DNA from: Telopea speciosissima
Lineage: Eukaryota > Streptophyta > Magnoliopsida > Proteales > Proteaceae
Direction of reading: 5' to 3'
NCBI RefSeq assembly: GCF_018873765.1
Contig: NC_057922.1
Location: 14,955,563 to 15,019,562 of the forward strand
Length of the DNA: 64,000 nucleotides
Shown in pieces: positions 12,101-23,637 of the stretch. Both the position numbers and the translations under genes were made by a program. The stretch's first letter is position 1. The number at the start of each line of letters is the position of its first letter. The notes under the pieces are model-generated. The model saw only the letters and a list, made by a program, of their open reading frames with translations. It did not search any database and was not told the DNA's origin.

Positions 12101-15100
12101 CACATCAAATAAGGTTTGACCGTAATATAACTCCTTCAATATAGACCAAATTTAAGCAATCTTGGATTTGTTGGAAAGCTGGTTTTGTGTTCTACCTAAT
12201 ACAAAAAGTCTCATGTAAAAACAAAATCATTTGATCAGTTAAAATTCTTAGAGAACAAGAATATTTCTCTAAATCGAGAGCAGTTTAATTACTACATATT
12301 GATAAGATCATATTTTCTAAGAACAATATAAACCAAATGTATGTTTTGATTGTTTCAAACTTCCAATAGCTTGCTTCTTTAATTCTGATGTCTTCTAGTT
12401 CTATGTTGATTTTTTATGACTTTATGTGGCTTAATATTGATTTTTTATTAGTTGATGTGACTTAATGTTGATTTTTGATGACTTGATCTTGCTTAATATT
12501 CATTTTTTATGATATAAGGTACATATTGTAGCATATTGAATAATGTTAGAAAAGAGGGGAAATAAAAAAACAACACTTGGTCGCTCCCTCCACCGCCTTA
12601 GGTCGCCTTGCCGCCTTGACAACTATGCAGAAAAGTGGTTTCGTGTCTTGGGACATATCAGAGAAACACAAGGTACGCATGGAATACGTAAACACAATAA
12701 CTGTACAAACAAGGTAATATTGTTTTACTGTAGAAGCTATTGTTAGCTGTTAAGAGTGCAAGATTGTTGGTCTTACTAAACAAACTAGACTGCACTGAAA
12801 AAACCAAAACAGAACATTACCAACTTGGAGATTTCAAAAACCATTGCCACACAATTGGCAAAAGAAGCACAAATTACCTCACTGTTAAGTGCCGAAGCAG
12901 CTGAACCTCGGCCTTCAGGTTCAATTGCGAGTAGAACATCCAGGAGGGCCAAAGCAGACGGGGGGAAGTCCTTAAATGTCTCAAGAATACAGCGCTTGTA
13001 AGGTTGTTGAGGCTTGAAAACAGTTGCATGCGGCAATTTTGACTTCCTCCAGAATTCATCAGATGGGGAACCACAAAGCTTAAAGATCTTATGCAGTTGC
13101 TCTACCTAGTAACAGTGAATATGGAGATTGCCATCACCAATCAAGACCATGCTACATTAGAAAACAGAAATCTAATTCCTTTCTAGCATCTATACATCGG
13201 TCTCTTATTTTGAAAAATAGGGAATCGGTTTGAAGAACTCTAGGTAAGATATTAATAATCTTGATGACAATATGTTGCTCAGGAATAAATTTTATAAACT
13301 GAAAATGAATCGTAAGAGCACTTAGAATGGTGCTCCTCATACCACATATATTAGAACACATAGCCCATGCACTAACAACCAAGAGATTAAAACCAGTGGA
13401 CTCCCATCTTCAGATGGGATACAGTAAAATTAAGACAATGGACCAAGATAAGCATTTGCCATGGATTTTTTCTGTCTGTTTTAAAACTTAACTTGTACAG
13501 TTATACTACCCATCAAAATTGCAGCTCTAAACGTACAATATTATATATATATAGAGAGAGAGAGAGATGGTTAAAATAAATTGATTCATCTGATGATCTT
13601 TCAGATCAATCAAAGTTTTGGACTGGCCCACACAAAATGGGGTGCTAATGAACAGTATAGGTTAGAGGGTAGCTAATGGATAGGGAATAAAATTCACCCA
13701 CATCATAATTAAAGAGACCTTCATCAAGTACTACAGAAGTGACAGCAGGCCATAAGTATCTAAAGTGAAAACAAAATAAAATAAAATATGTAAGCATCCA
13801 AGGCTCCAAGCAGAAGGCATGAGAAGTACCTCAGTTCTTCCTGGCATTATAGGCTTCCCTGCAAGCAATTCTGCAAGGATGCAACCAGCACTCCAGAGGT
13901 CCACAGCAACACCATAATCCGTAGCACCAAGCAAGAGCTCAGGAGGTCGATACCAAAGAGTAACAACACGGCTCGTCAGTGGCTGTTTGTTATCAGGATT
14001 GAAGAAGGTTGCCAACCCATAGTCACCAATTTTGAGATTACCATTATTGTCAATCAAAAGATTTGAACCCTTGATGTCTCGATGCAGGACCCCACGATTA
14101 TGACAGTGTTCAAGCCCACGAAGTAGCTGTTGCATATAACATTTAATCTGCAATCAAAACATGTGTGCCGCATTAATAGCTAGTGCAGAAAAAAGATAAT
14201 ATTAACTGAATTCATTAAAATTACGGACCCTAAGACCCCGTTTGTTTAGAGGGGACTTAGGTGGGGAGGGAGAATCGGGGTGGGAAAATGCTGATGTGGC
14301 ACTTCAAATCCCACCCCAAACTTGTTTGGTTATCTTGGGGTGGTGAACTTCCAAAAGCTCAGGGAACATCATTAAATGCTTTGTCTGCTAATATGGCACT
14401 TCAAAATCCCATCCTATCCTATCCAAAGTCCCACCAATTTGGTTACTATTCATGGGAAAAGTAACTTTACCTCAACATTTCCACCCCAACAAAACCCCAC
14501 CAACATGTGGGTCCCATCTTCCCAACAATCCCACCGCACCTTCCCCTCTAAACAAATGGGGCCTAAGGAATCCATTAGGAACATCACAGGGATGCCTGTT
14601 AACAGCATTCCAGGACAAGTACCAAACATTTATACAGGCAAACCATACTTAGCAAGTCACCACCATTTTAGACTAAATGTTACAGTGACAAGGCCTACCA
14701 CTTCAGTAACATGCTGAGTGGCTCATAAAGAGAGTATTCAGAGGTCCAACAAAGGAATTCTCTAGTAAAAAATGTCGCATATTTCTCAGATTTGTCATTT
14801 TCTCATCTTTGAGGATGTTTATCCTTTTAATTCTGGTCATTATGTTCATATTCTTCTTTGTAATAGATTCATCAGATCATCTTGAAGTTTCAGAAAAAGA
14901 AGAATGCAAAATTGCAAATGTCCAGGAATATGTTTAGACACTTGATGATAAGGATCATTCATTTGATGACCTAGCTGTAACTCTTGCATGGTTGGTCCAA
15001 ACATAAAGCACCATGTGTATGTCAACCCATTGTATATGGTGAACCTAGTGGTAACCCTCAATTTCCTCAAAAGTGCAAAAAAAAAAAAAAAAAAAAAGAA

Positions 15101-17559
15101 GAAGAAGAAGAAAGAGCAGACACCTGTGCTTCAGTAAACTTGATACCAGGTGTTGCAGCAAGCCCAGCAAGATCATGCTCCATATATTCGAATACAAGGT
15201 ACAAGCTGCAGGACATACGTGAAGTGACCAGACCCTCAAGCTTCATAACATTTGGATGATCAAGCTTACGCAAAATATAGATTTCCCTGGCCATAAAACG
15301 GACGCTTTCTGGATCCATATTAACAAACCGAACTTTCTTCATTGCAACAATTTTGCCAGTTTCAAGGTCGCGGGCTCTGTATACATTGCTATAAGTTCCT
15401 TGCCCAATCTGCATAAAAAGCATTTCATTTGTGTGGGGAAAAAGTTCTGTATGAGAAGGATGAACAAATCCTATATACTCCCTTTTCTTTAACCCAACAT
15501 AATAACAGCATCAAAGACAAACAAAATACCAGATTTGTGATATCTCAAACAGATTGGAGAATGTTTGCAGAGCAGAAGGTTCACAGAGATCGGAGGCCCC
15601 AGACAAGGAATGGATTATACATATATGTTCCACTCCAATATTAGTTGGGGTACATTAATTTGTGCTTTTCTTTTCTTTTTTAATTTTTTGTGTGGATGGT
15701 CAGCCATCCATGCCAATACGCAGGGAAGTATATAATTGAAGTTGAGTCTGAAATTTGACAAGTGGCCCATCCAGACCATATACTCTCTATCCAACGGTTG
15801 AAATCGCCACATCATTTTGCCATTTGGCTAGTTGGGTGGGCCACTAAAATAAACTTATTAACACTAGATTGTGAAGTGGAAAGTTACCCTTCTTCGATTC
15901 CCAGTTTGTCTGGAATTTTGTTATACCCTACTCAATGTGTTTGAAGCCTTTCTTATCAGTGAAAGAGTTAATACCAGCATAATGTGCAAGCCAATCAACA
16001 TAAGTGGGATTGGGAGATTAGATTATTCAGAATTTGCCAGATAATCTTTCAAATGATACACCTCTACTACCAAATTAACCTTTTGAGTTAATGTATTAAA
16101 ACTTAAAACCAAATACATCAAGTATTTGATGATGAAGTTTTAAGAACAACTAAATTATTACAGTTCATCTCAGACCGTACCAAGTTCGCTGTTTTTTCAG
16201 GAACATGACAGTACATAGCTGCCGACCTTTTACAAATAGTTCAACATATTGGAGCTCCAAATTCTACCATTTATTCAATTAAAAATTTGGCATACTATAA
16301 CAAAGAATATGATTGCAAAGTCTGCTCTCTAATTTGCTTCTAATAGAAAATGATGCATTGCATAGAACCAATACAAAGTTCCAAGCAATGTATGAGAAGA
16401 AAAATATGTGCACATCAAAGGTTGTTCACTATAGTAATAAGATGAAGTCAAGCAGGCTTTAAAGATTTCAACATGAAAACCATGTAAGAATAAGAATGGT
16501 TGTTCCGAATAGTTAATGAAAAAGGCAGAATGCAGATCATAGTTTGAAGTTCTTTAGATGATATTCCAATTGAATATGCACCAATTAAGTGGTTTCTTCT
16601 TCTGATAGTGAACCTAATATTGAAAACCTGAAATAGTTCCAATCCATTGCTCTTCATAAAAAACGCATCAGCAAATTGTCTCTGTTTATCCCCAAATTCT
16701 GCACATTTTTTATGACCTGCGACTAATTATAAACATCTGGTTCTCCAGACAAATCAATCTATCAGGCTGATCATCAAGCCATCATTTCCCCCTACATTAC
16801 ACACCCCTTAGCAGGAAATAAAATACCATCAGTAGACGAGCTTAGAAATTAATACAAATTATTCTTAGGGATAGAAAAGGTCTACTTAAAGAAAAAATTA
16901 AAACTGATGTAGTGAAATATTCAAATTTCGCTGGTTATCACTACATCAAGTAATAGAATTTATAATGAACAATTAAAAGTTGCATATTAGACGGAAACCT
17001 CTGAATCAAAGGACTAAAATTACCAATCTATGCAGTGTGTAGGAAAAATAAGCATGAAGTTAAAAATCGCCTATGAAAAATAAATAGAACTTACTTTGTC
17101 CAACTTTTCGAATGTGTCTGCCCTTCGAGGAGCCCAACCTTTGATCGCCTCTCCTGCCACTGCTGTAAGCCAAGATGGCCAACCTGTAGCAGCATGTTCC
17201 CCTGCTCCACCATTGGACATACTAATTATCCTTGACATTGGCGGCTGGCCCCGGCCAGTGCTGATATCTAATGTGGCCCGTCTCTGATGATGGCCTTTTG
17301 GGGGTGGTTGGACAACCAATGGATTCTTTTCTCCTTTATCAGTTGGAATCGGCGGAGTGGAATTGGAATTTTCTCGTTGCGGTGCCCTAAGCAATGCCGT
17401 TCCATCAGACCCTCCATTACCAACACCCGCAGTCTCCACAACAACTTCCTCTCTCTTAGAGGGAGCAACTAGCCTTTTGGTGGACTTGTTAGAATCTTTC
17501 TCTCTCTGGACCTCAGCAGGGTGATCGCTAGAAGCCCCTTTTGAGCAAATGCAACCCAT
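6106..17559 (-). CDS. CDK-like Ser/Thr protein kinase, At1g54610/CRK family, N-myristoylated type
   Basis: Eight exons on the minus strand: 17559-17095, 15408-15124, 14147-13830, 13105-12878, 10327-10227, 7380-7269, 7190-6696 and 6309-6106 (TGA). All junctions are GT-AG and keep frame, giving 735 residues. The N-terminus MGCICSKG is a classic N-myristoylation signal (Gly2) with palmitoylatable Cys3 and Cys5, so plasma-membrane attachment is expected. A low-complexity region of about 145 residues precedes the kinase domain (about 150-440): glycine loop IGQGTY (156-161), ATP lysine in VAMKK (Lys179), HRDIKGSN (Asp274), metal-binding DYG at 292-294, then VVTLWYRPPELLLG and DLWSAGCI, both typical of CDK-like kinases. 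The tail (about 440-735) has a basic stretch, a Ser/Gly-rich stretch and a C-terminal block with KKNRIHYSGPL and an EEMLKEHERQIQQAVRKAR helix. The tail is conserved in plant homologues. The motif is DYG where DFG is usual; the other catalytic residues are present. Close relatives are poorly characterised; membrane-proximal signalling is inferred. Confidence 0.92.
6484..6525. repeat. T-rich tract in kinase intron 7
   Basis: Long T runs broken by single C bases. On the transcribed (minus) strand this is an A-rich tract within the intron between the last two kinase exons. Low complexity only. Confidence 0.8.
7381..10226 (-). other. Intron 5 of the CDK-like kinase, with retroelement-like debris
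   Basis: A 2.8-kb intron without coding exons. Around 8340-8720 there are scattered agggttt motifs, but not as a regular telomere array. Around 8790-9260 the text resembles decayed long-terminal-repeat sequence, though I cannot define ends. Around 9490-9620 there is a LINE-like 3' tail (ttgggcctgcaggtcc, then an A-rich end). At 9393-9480 a short stretch resembles the gttgtcaagg-type hAT termini seen at 10653. Confidence 0.4.
10653..12627. mobile_element. Non-autonomous hAT-like element with 8-bp target duplication, in kinase intron 4
   Basis: The 8-bp duplication cagaaaag stands at 10645-10652 and 12628-12635. Just inside it the ends are inverted: catagttgtcaagg on the left, ccttgacaactatg on the right, and the G/C-rich gcc/ggc stretches that follow are also imperfectly inverted. 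The body is 1975 bp, codes for nothing recognisable, and contains a second element with long inverted repeats. An 8-bp duplication fits the hAT superfamily, but no transposase is present, so superfamily assignment is inference. Confidence 0.8.
10742..11862. mobile_element. Long-inverted-repeat element nested in the hAT-like element
   Basis: The left arm (about 10742-11018) and right arm (about 11598-11862) are imperfect inverted copies of 260-280 bp. Shared landmarks are ttacacat near the ends, gaggtttaac, cattccgtcagttcatgac, aattgcccttacaag, and a segment with ccatggaaaccgagac. Each arm also carries an internal palindrome around cctgcaactcatcttcccc (10937-10984 in the left arm). The centre is about 580 bp and codes for nothing recognisable. 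The structure suits a Mutator-like (MULE) or foldback element. I could not define a clear target duplication. Confidence 0.7.
14234..14563. mobile_element. PIF/Harbinger (Tourist-like) MITE in kinase intron 2
   Basis: A 330-bp element flanked by the 3-bp duplication TAA (14231-14233 and 14564-14566). The inverted ends are gaccccgtttgtttagagg on the left and the complement of cctctaaacaaatggggcc on the right. The TAA target and a GGCCCCGTTTGTTT-like end are characteristic of Tourist/Harbinger MITEs. Confidence 0.8.
15077..15114. repeat. Poly-A / (GAA)n tract next to a kinase exon
   Basis: About 20 A residues followed by gaa repeats, ending about 10 bases from the donor of kinase exon 2 (exon end at 15124). 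On the transcribed strand this gives a (TTC)n-poly-T tract just inside the intron. Confidence 0.85.
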
Positions 17560-18690
17560 AGTCCCACCTGACCTCTTCCTTTAGTCACACAGTAACTTCT
17601 GGGCTCCTGCAATTCCCTGCAAAAATATCTCGCTATTGCCTGTAACTTCTGACGCATAAAGTGCAGAGGTTAACAAGCATTCAGACAATCCGAATCAGCT
17701 GACCGTTGCCCTTACAATATCCAGAATCGAAAACCCTTGATCCTAGCCAACCACTGAACAGTCTTAGTGACCATCTGAACCCCTGAATTTCTCTTCCAGA
17801 TTCCAAACCTTGCAAATCCAAATTCTAGATAATCCAAGACAGCTGCTTTCTTCCCTCTATCAAACCCCTAATCCAACCTCAAGAGCAGTTGTTGAAAATC
17901 CAAACCCTGTTAGTGCAATAACACCAAGAAGACTCGCATTCACTCTCCAAATCCAGAAATTGGATTGAAAAAAAAAAAAAAAAAAAAAAGATAAATCAAT
18001 GGGAAAGAAGGGACGGGAACAGAGAAAGAAAGAGATACCAAATTCAAGAATCTCAGAATCCGAGTACCCAATATGGAATCTCCAAAAGCCCAGATCCCCA
18101 AATCAGACGAAATCGATTAAAGGGGAAAACCCACTTAAAAGAAATCAAAATTTCCGAACAAGAAACTCCTCCAAGTAAAAGAGGGAAAAAGAGAGGAAGC
18201 AGAGGTGGGAAAGAAAAATACCCCAACCGAAGAGCGTCGCGTATCAGGCCAGAATCCAGTAGTAAGCAAAGGAAACGAATCAAAATCAAACCCTCGAAGC
18301 AGGAATTCTGGCCGAGACGGACTTCCAACGGCGTGTCGAGATCAAGAACCTTTGATTCTTTTGTGTTCTCAATTGGCTAAAGCCATTAGAGAAGCTATAT
18401 TCAATTTTCTGGAAAATCGAGATGGAAAGGAGAGAGAAAGAGAGGAGAAATACCAGAAATAACAAAGAAAAAAATTCGATAATTAAAAAAAAATTATCGA
18501 AAAATAATTCCTTCTGTTTTCTGGTTCTTTTTTTTTTTTTTTGAAAAAATCCTTGATTTGAAAATGTGAGTTGTCGCAAGAAGAGAGAGAAAGAGAGGAG
18601 CAAAGCGAGAGGTTTTCGGATCTCGGAAACCCTAGAAATGCGAGTGGCCGAGGGATTTTGGGATTGGACAGTTTGGATGGTTAGAAGAGA
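17560..18690 (-). promoter_or_regulatory. 5' UTR (probably with an intron) and proximal promoter of the CDK-like kinase
   Basis: On the minus strand the sequence before the ATG at 17559 contains strong acceptors (tttttgcag ending near 17619, then a second ag ten bases on). Upstream of these are candidate donors, for example ttg|gtatct near 18040. A 5' UTR intron is therefore likely. The CT-rich stretch around 18560-18610 on the minus strand looks like a plant 5' UTR. Exact ends need cDNA. Confidence 0.45.
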
Positions 18691-18736
18691 TTATTTAGAC
18701 TGTAAAGATGATCTGGCTTTGGCTGACTGACCCAAC

Positions 18737-18810
18737 TCTCTCTCTCTTTCTCTCTCTTTCTCTCTCTTTGAATTCAAGAGAAGGAGAGAGAGAGAGAGGG
18801 AGAGAGAGGG
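18737..18810. repeat. CT/AG purine-pyrimidine palindrome upstream of the kinase
   Basis: A (CT)n-rich stretch at 18737-18768 is followed by gaattc and then an (AG)n-rich stretch to about 18810. The two halves are roughly complementary and could fold into a hairpin. GA/CT repeats near plant promoters are common and may bind GAGA-type factors; no direct evidence here. Confidence 0.7.
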
Positions 18811-19187
18811 GAGTGGGAGACACAGTCATACAGAGAAGCACGGCCTTCCCGTGAAGGGAACGTCTCTCAACCGAAGCCTGTAAGGATCCGACACAAGATT
18901 TGTTGTCCACTGCACGAGTGGACTCAGCCCCACCCCGTTCGTTACGACGTGCCAGCTCGTTTCTGGAAGTGGGACCCACTTCTTTTATTTTAGTGCCACA
19001 TGGCTAACAAGTGGGTCCTACCTGACCTTATATTATATGTCCCATACACCACGATGGAATGAAACCGAAAATTTATATTATAGTATTTTAATTGAAATTA
19101 TTTGTAATTTTTTTTTTCGGTAAGAGAAATTATGTAATATTAAATGACCGGCCTTTGGAAATCTATATTAAATTTCAGTCCTTCCCG

Positions 19188-19360
19188 TTGATGATCGGGC
19201 AAGAGAATGCTACCCGATCGTGTAGTGTCTGCACCAACATGGTGGGCCGTAAGTGAATGGAATTTTTTAGATCACTCGGGATTAAGCATTAATATCTTGT
19301 GATCCAGTGTGGCACTGAAATCATGCAATCGGGTAGCGTTCTTTTTCCCTTGATAATCAA
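19188..19360. mobile_element. Hairpin MITE, 173 bp
   Basis: The left end ttgatgatcgggcaagagaa, continuing tgctacccgat, is an imperfect inverted copy of the right end (atcgggtagcgttctttttc, then ccttgataatcaa). It is short and non-coding. A related end (gggcaagagaatgctaacc) occurs at about 39743, so this is a small family. Confidence 0.65.
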
Positions 19361-20171
19361 TGTGATTTGGTAAATTAGGATTATTTTAAGAATAATTTTA
19401 CCGAATAGTTAACCGGCCGGATTATATAATCTGAATGGTGATTGGATAATCCATGAGTGACAAAGCTAGCTCACTACTCATCTAGACTTACCAAGTAGGA
19501 TAAAAATGTATTTAAGAGGAGTATTTATGTCATCACAGATTTTGTTTTTAAAGATAATTACAAAATGTCATTAGACATCTTTTTCTTGATAAACATTAAT
19601 ATTTAATCAATTATGATAAAAAAATATATATTGATTTTACAGATGTTTTTAATATAATATTTGAGTCAATATATTATTTTAAGGAAACGTGTTCTCTGTC
19701 CAAGAGCGTGGGGGCCAATAGCAACGTGCACGAAAGCATCAATCCGAATCAGGTTTCTTTTTCCCCTATTATAAATATCAAATTATCAAAACGGTTTACT
19801 AATGTAGTTTAAAAAGGGGGTTTTTTAATAAATTTTTTAAACAAAAAATACAATACAGAATAATTAGGATTAGTATTTTTTGAAAACTCACTCATCCACG
19901 TATTGAAATCTTTTACTACTAGAGGACGCCAACATAAAATGAAAAACACATGGCACACCCAAAAATACAAGCACACAAAAACACCAAGCCGACTTCTTCG
20001 AACCAAAAGATACATATATAGAAAAGGGGAAAAACCGTTGGAATACAACTGTTGAAGTGGGAGAAAAAAGTGGAGTCATCATTCATCAACCACATATAGG
20101 TACATTTATATACGATTCCATTAATATTTTATCTATTTTTTTATTTTATTATGATAAACATATATGATATA

Positions 20172-20308
20172 GGGAGAATGTTCTCTGTGCCACAGCGCAA
20201 CCTACGCCTTGGCACATGAGTAGCCGGTGATGGGGGACAGAGTGATCATTGCGCCCACCCCCATGTGCCTAGGCGCAGGCTGTGTTGCGGCACAAAGAAC
20301 AGCGCCCC
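20172..20308. mobile_element. Hairpin MITE, 137 bp
   Basis: The left arm gggagaatgttctctgtgcc and right arm ggcacaaagaacagcgcccc are imperfect inverted repeats, with further pairing (caacctacgcc with ggcgcaggctgtgttg). A relative lies at 41593-41733. Confidence 0.65.
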
Positions 20309-21906
20309 TTTTTATAGATGATGCTTTAATTAAAGTTCTTAAGTGTTAAACTGATAATACACTGAGAATAGATACTACACTTGATCTTGGGCACGATGTA
20401 CAGATATGAAACGTATCACAAGAACTACAATGGATCATCAAAGACCCTTGCACTACTAAGTATTACTAGAACACTCTTTATATTTTTGAACAATTGCACA
20501 CCTTCACTCAACCTATCTCTTCTTGTAATATTGGAGATAATGGGCTAGTTACTCTCTTTAACATGTTTATTGTAAAAAAAAAGTACTCTTCAATAGGAAA
20601 AATCTATTTTTGAAACTGTAGAGGAAACTTCTGTATCAATTTCTATGGTTTTGATCCCATGGTGATAAATCTGTACTGTTGTTAATAATCACTATTTGTA
20701 TGCAACTGAGAAAACATTAATTTAGTTACTAGTTTAATTCTTTACATAAAGATACATGATCTATCCTTTTTAGAGACAGGAAAACAGATTTTTTTTTGGA
20801 GGGGGGGAGGTGGAGGGGGCGCTAAAGGTCAACAAATGGATTATATAAAACTACATAAGAAAAAATAGATTCATTTAACCTAAAAAAGATTTACTCGCAT
20901 ATATTTTTTTGATTTGTTTAATTTGAATTGTGTAGTCAAATTCCGTCTCCGCTATAGAAATGGCGTAAAGCACAGCCAGAGACCCCGCAGCTCCTGCACA
21001 CAACCTGCTCCGTCCCTACCAAGGAGTAGGAGAAATTGAAAGGAATATGATGAAGGGGGCATCTCTTCATCCACTACTTAAATTTTATATGAGCTTTATT
21101 GATTTGGTCCATTTTTTTCAAAAAATAACTATTCTTAACATGCAACCTTATTTCTTATTCTTGTGTTTTTTGTTTTTTGGTGTGTAAGAGAAAGTATAAA
21201 TAATGAGAAATAGTTTTCTGTCCAAGAGTGTGGCCTACGCCAACACTCTCATGTGTTTATCTCTCTCCTCCTCAAAACAAGGAGGCGGAGGTGTCTTTTC
21301 ATATGGGGAGGAGAGAGATAGACTCATGGGAGTGCTAGTGTATGGCAACACTCCCGTATGTCTATCTCTTTCCTCTTCAAAACAAGGGATTTGCGTAAAA
21401 TTTTGCATCTTGAAAATGTTCACTTCAAAAAAAGTTTTTTTTTGGTTTGGTATAGACTTGAAAAAATTGACGTGTAAAATTTTATATGTTGAAAAGTATT
21501 CCAATATTTGTTTTTTTTATGGGAAAAAGCATTGAAAAAATTTTCAACATATAAAATTTAACATTTATGAAGTAAAATTTACTAAGGAAATTTTCCAAGT
21601 AAAATTTTACGTGGAAACCCGAGAGAGAAAAACAGATACAAACTACTAATTAAAATGGTTTATGATATTTACATCATTAGATATTACTCGAAACAACGTT
21701 TAAAATAACTTTTGAATTATGGACTTAGGATTTAGAAGTTATAAATTTTTAAAGTGAATTGATTTGATTCTTTAAAAAAAAAAACGTGACCATATTCGCC
21801 CTTACAACACATATTATTATAATAACTCTAAAATTATTTGAAAATGTCAATTATGTGCAGACTAATTTGAACAACTAGGAAGAATGAAAAAACAAATGAT
21901 GTAGTT

Positions 21907-22466
21907 TAGGGCTGCAATACGGTCGGGTTGGGCCAAACTTTTTAAAACTCCAGCCCAACCCTGAGTCCCCATAGCTGGGCCTAGGCCCGACCCGACCCTA
22001 AGTCAGGGCCTGAAAAATCCAAACTTGACCCGCCCTTAGGGTCGGGCCGGGCTGACCCTATTTGGCCCTGATTATGGGGTGGGAAAGAGTTAGATGCATG
22101 GGTTTGGCTGGGCCAGGGAGAAAATTGTCAATTTTACATAAAATAATATTATAATAAAATATATAATATCACTTATTACCTTCATATATAATATATTAAA
22201 TAATAAAATATGTGTGATATTTAAAGTTTATGATATATATTATAATATCAATCTACATTTTATAGTATAACTTAAAAAGGGTCGGGCTGGGCCGGGTCGG
22301 GCTTAGCCCGAGGCTCAACCCTAACTCGACCCGACTCTGACTCAGGGTCAGACATTTCCAGCCTTGAGCCGCCCTCAAGGTCAGGGTATCTCAGCCCAAG
22401 CCCTGTTCGGGCTCAGGGCGGGCCAGGGTGAGTTCGGGCCAACAGGACCAAACTTGCACCCCTATA
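21907..22466. mobile_element. hAT-like MITE with GC-rich arms, near-8-bp duplication
   Basis: The element starts tagggctgcaatac and ends cttgcacccctata. It has extended inverted stretches rich in cccgac/gtcggg, with an AT-rich centre at 22130-22270. The flanks atgtagtt (21899-21906) and atgtagct (22467-22474) match at 7 of 8 bases. The centre is non-coding. The small open frames inside are by-products of the repeats. Confidence 0.65.
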
Positions 22467-22917
22467 ATGTAGCTGCATATTAGTGGGCTATTTAGTTGAA
22501 ATAGGCTACAGCACAGACTATCCAGGGAGTTCCCCACCTCTCCAATAGTTAGGATTCTAGATGTCATCTTGTCCATCTAACCGGAACTAGTTAGAATTCC
22601 TACAACTAGCGTGTAGGAACAGGAACTGGATCCAGCTCCTGTCCAATAAGTGTACTAGAGCAATGAGCATCCGACGGCTGGGCTGGCTGGTACATATTTT
22701 TGAACGAACGCTGAGATGTGTGCCAAGCAACCCAACCATCGGATGCTTCATTTGGGCACTTATTGGGTGGATGTCTCCAAGGAGAGGAGCTCGACGCATA
22801 GAAACTCTTTTCCAATGCTTAAAAGAATGCTACTCGATTGTGCCGGACAAGCGCTCCTATGCCCAAGGGGTGGGAAAAATGACCGCTACACCCCTGGTTA
22901 TTTTGCGCGCTCCGGTG

Positions 22918-23188
22918 TAGGGGTGTAAATGAATAGTCAAAATCCATTTTCCGTATCCGTGTCTGTATCCATTATGCACTATCCGAATCCGTCCGAAAGT
23001 TAAACGGATGCGAATACGGATAGACTATAGCTATCCAAAAAGCTATATTTACATGTAAACGGATAAAATATCCGATCCGTATCCGTGTCCGTATCCGTTT
23101 AGCATTATCCGAATCCGTCCGATAGCTAATCGAATGCGGATATGGATATAGCACTATCCGAACCGAATCCGATCCGTTTACAGCCCTA
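22918..23188. mobile_element. MITE family A, copy 1
   Basis: 271 bp, starting taggggtgtaaatgaatag and ending ccgtttacagcccta, with the internal words tccgtatccg and acatgtaaacggataaaata. A second copy of nearly equal length lies at 60573-60848 in the same orientation. The ends are inverted (taggg..tgtaaa). No clear target duplication remains. Confidence 0.8.
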
Positions 23189-23435
23189 CTTGTCATTCTC
23201 TTCCCTATATTCATATAAGACAATATGATTGCAGCTCAAAATAGTTGTTTAGAAGGTAATTAGTAATTACATAGATTAAGTTAGTGTTGGCCTATGTGAC
23301 GACCAAATGAATTGGAACAGGACAGGAAAATGTTTGTTTTTAGATGATGTCATGGTCTCACTTGGCCCCAACACCTGACCTTAATGGTGGCAAATATGGA
23401 TGGCACTTGTGATAGAACTTCATCACTTCTATCTC

Positions 23436-23503
23436 CACGTGCCCTCACTCTCCATGCATTGAGGCTTCGGTGTTGAACGTTGAGCAATAAACGCCATATA
23501 TAG
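23436..23503 (+). promoter_or_regulatory. Seed-type promoter: G-box, RY motif and TATA box of the steroleosin-like gene
   Basis: A perfect G-box CACGTG is at 23436-23441, an RY core CATGCA at 23453-23458, and a TATA box (tatatag) at 23497-23503. The start codon is at 23638, so the transcript would begin near 23530 with a 5' UTR of about 100 nt. In plants, a G-box/ABRE close to an RY motif is the known docking layout for bZIP factors together with B3 factors of the ABI3/FUS3/LEC2 class in seed genes. The regulation itself is inference. Confidence 0.6.
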
Positions 23504-23637
23504 CCTCTCTGATCACTCCTCTCTCTCTTGTATTCTTATCTCTTTTTCTTCCTCACCAAACAACATTTATAAGAAAACTCACACCCAAAACACTTCCTTC
23601 CACCTCTATCATCTCACAGTTTCTCACTTATCTACCA

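Larger units (their letters stand above)
18811..23400. other. Intergenic region of MITEs and AT-rich sequence
   Basis: No gene is supported. The stretch holds the MITEs listed separately at 19188, 20172, 21907 and 22918. At 21203-21390 there is an internally repeated segment in which tccaagagtgtggcctacgc-type and tcctcaaaacaagg phrases recur. Poly-A/T tracts and AT-rich filler make up the rest. Confidence 0.55.
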
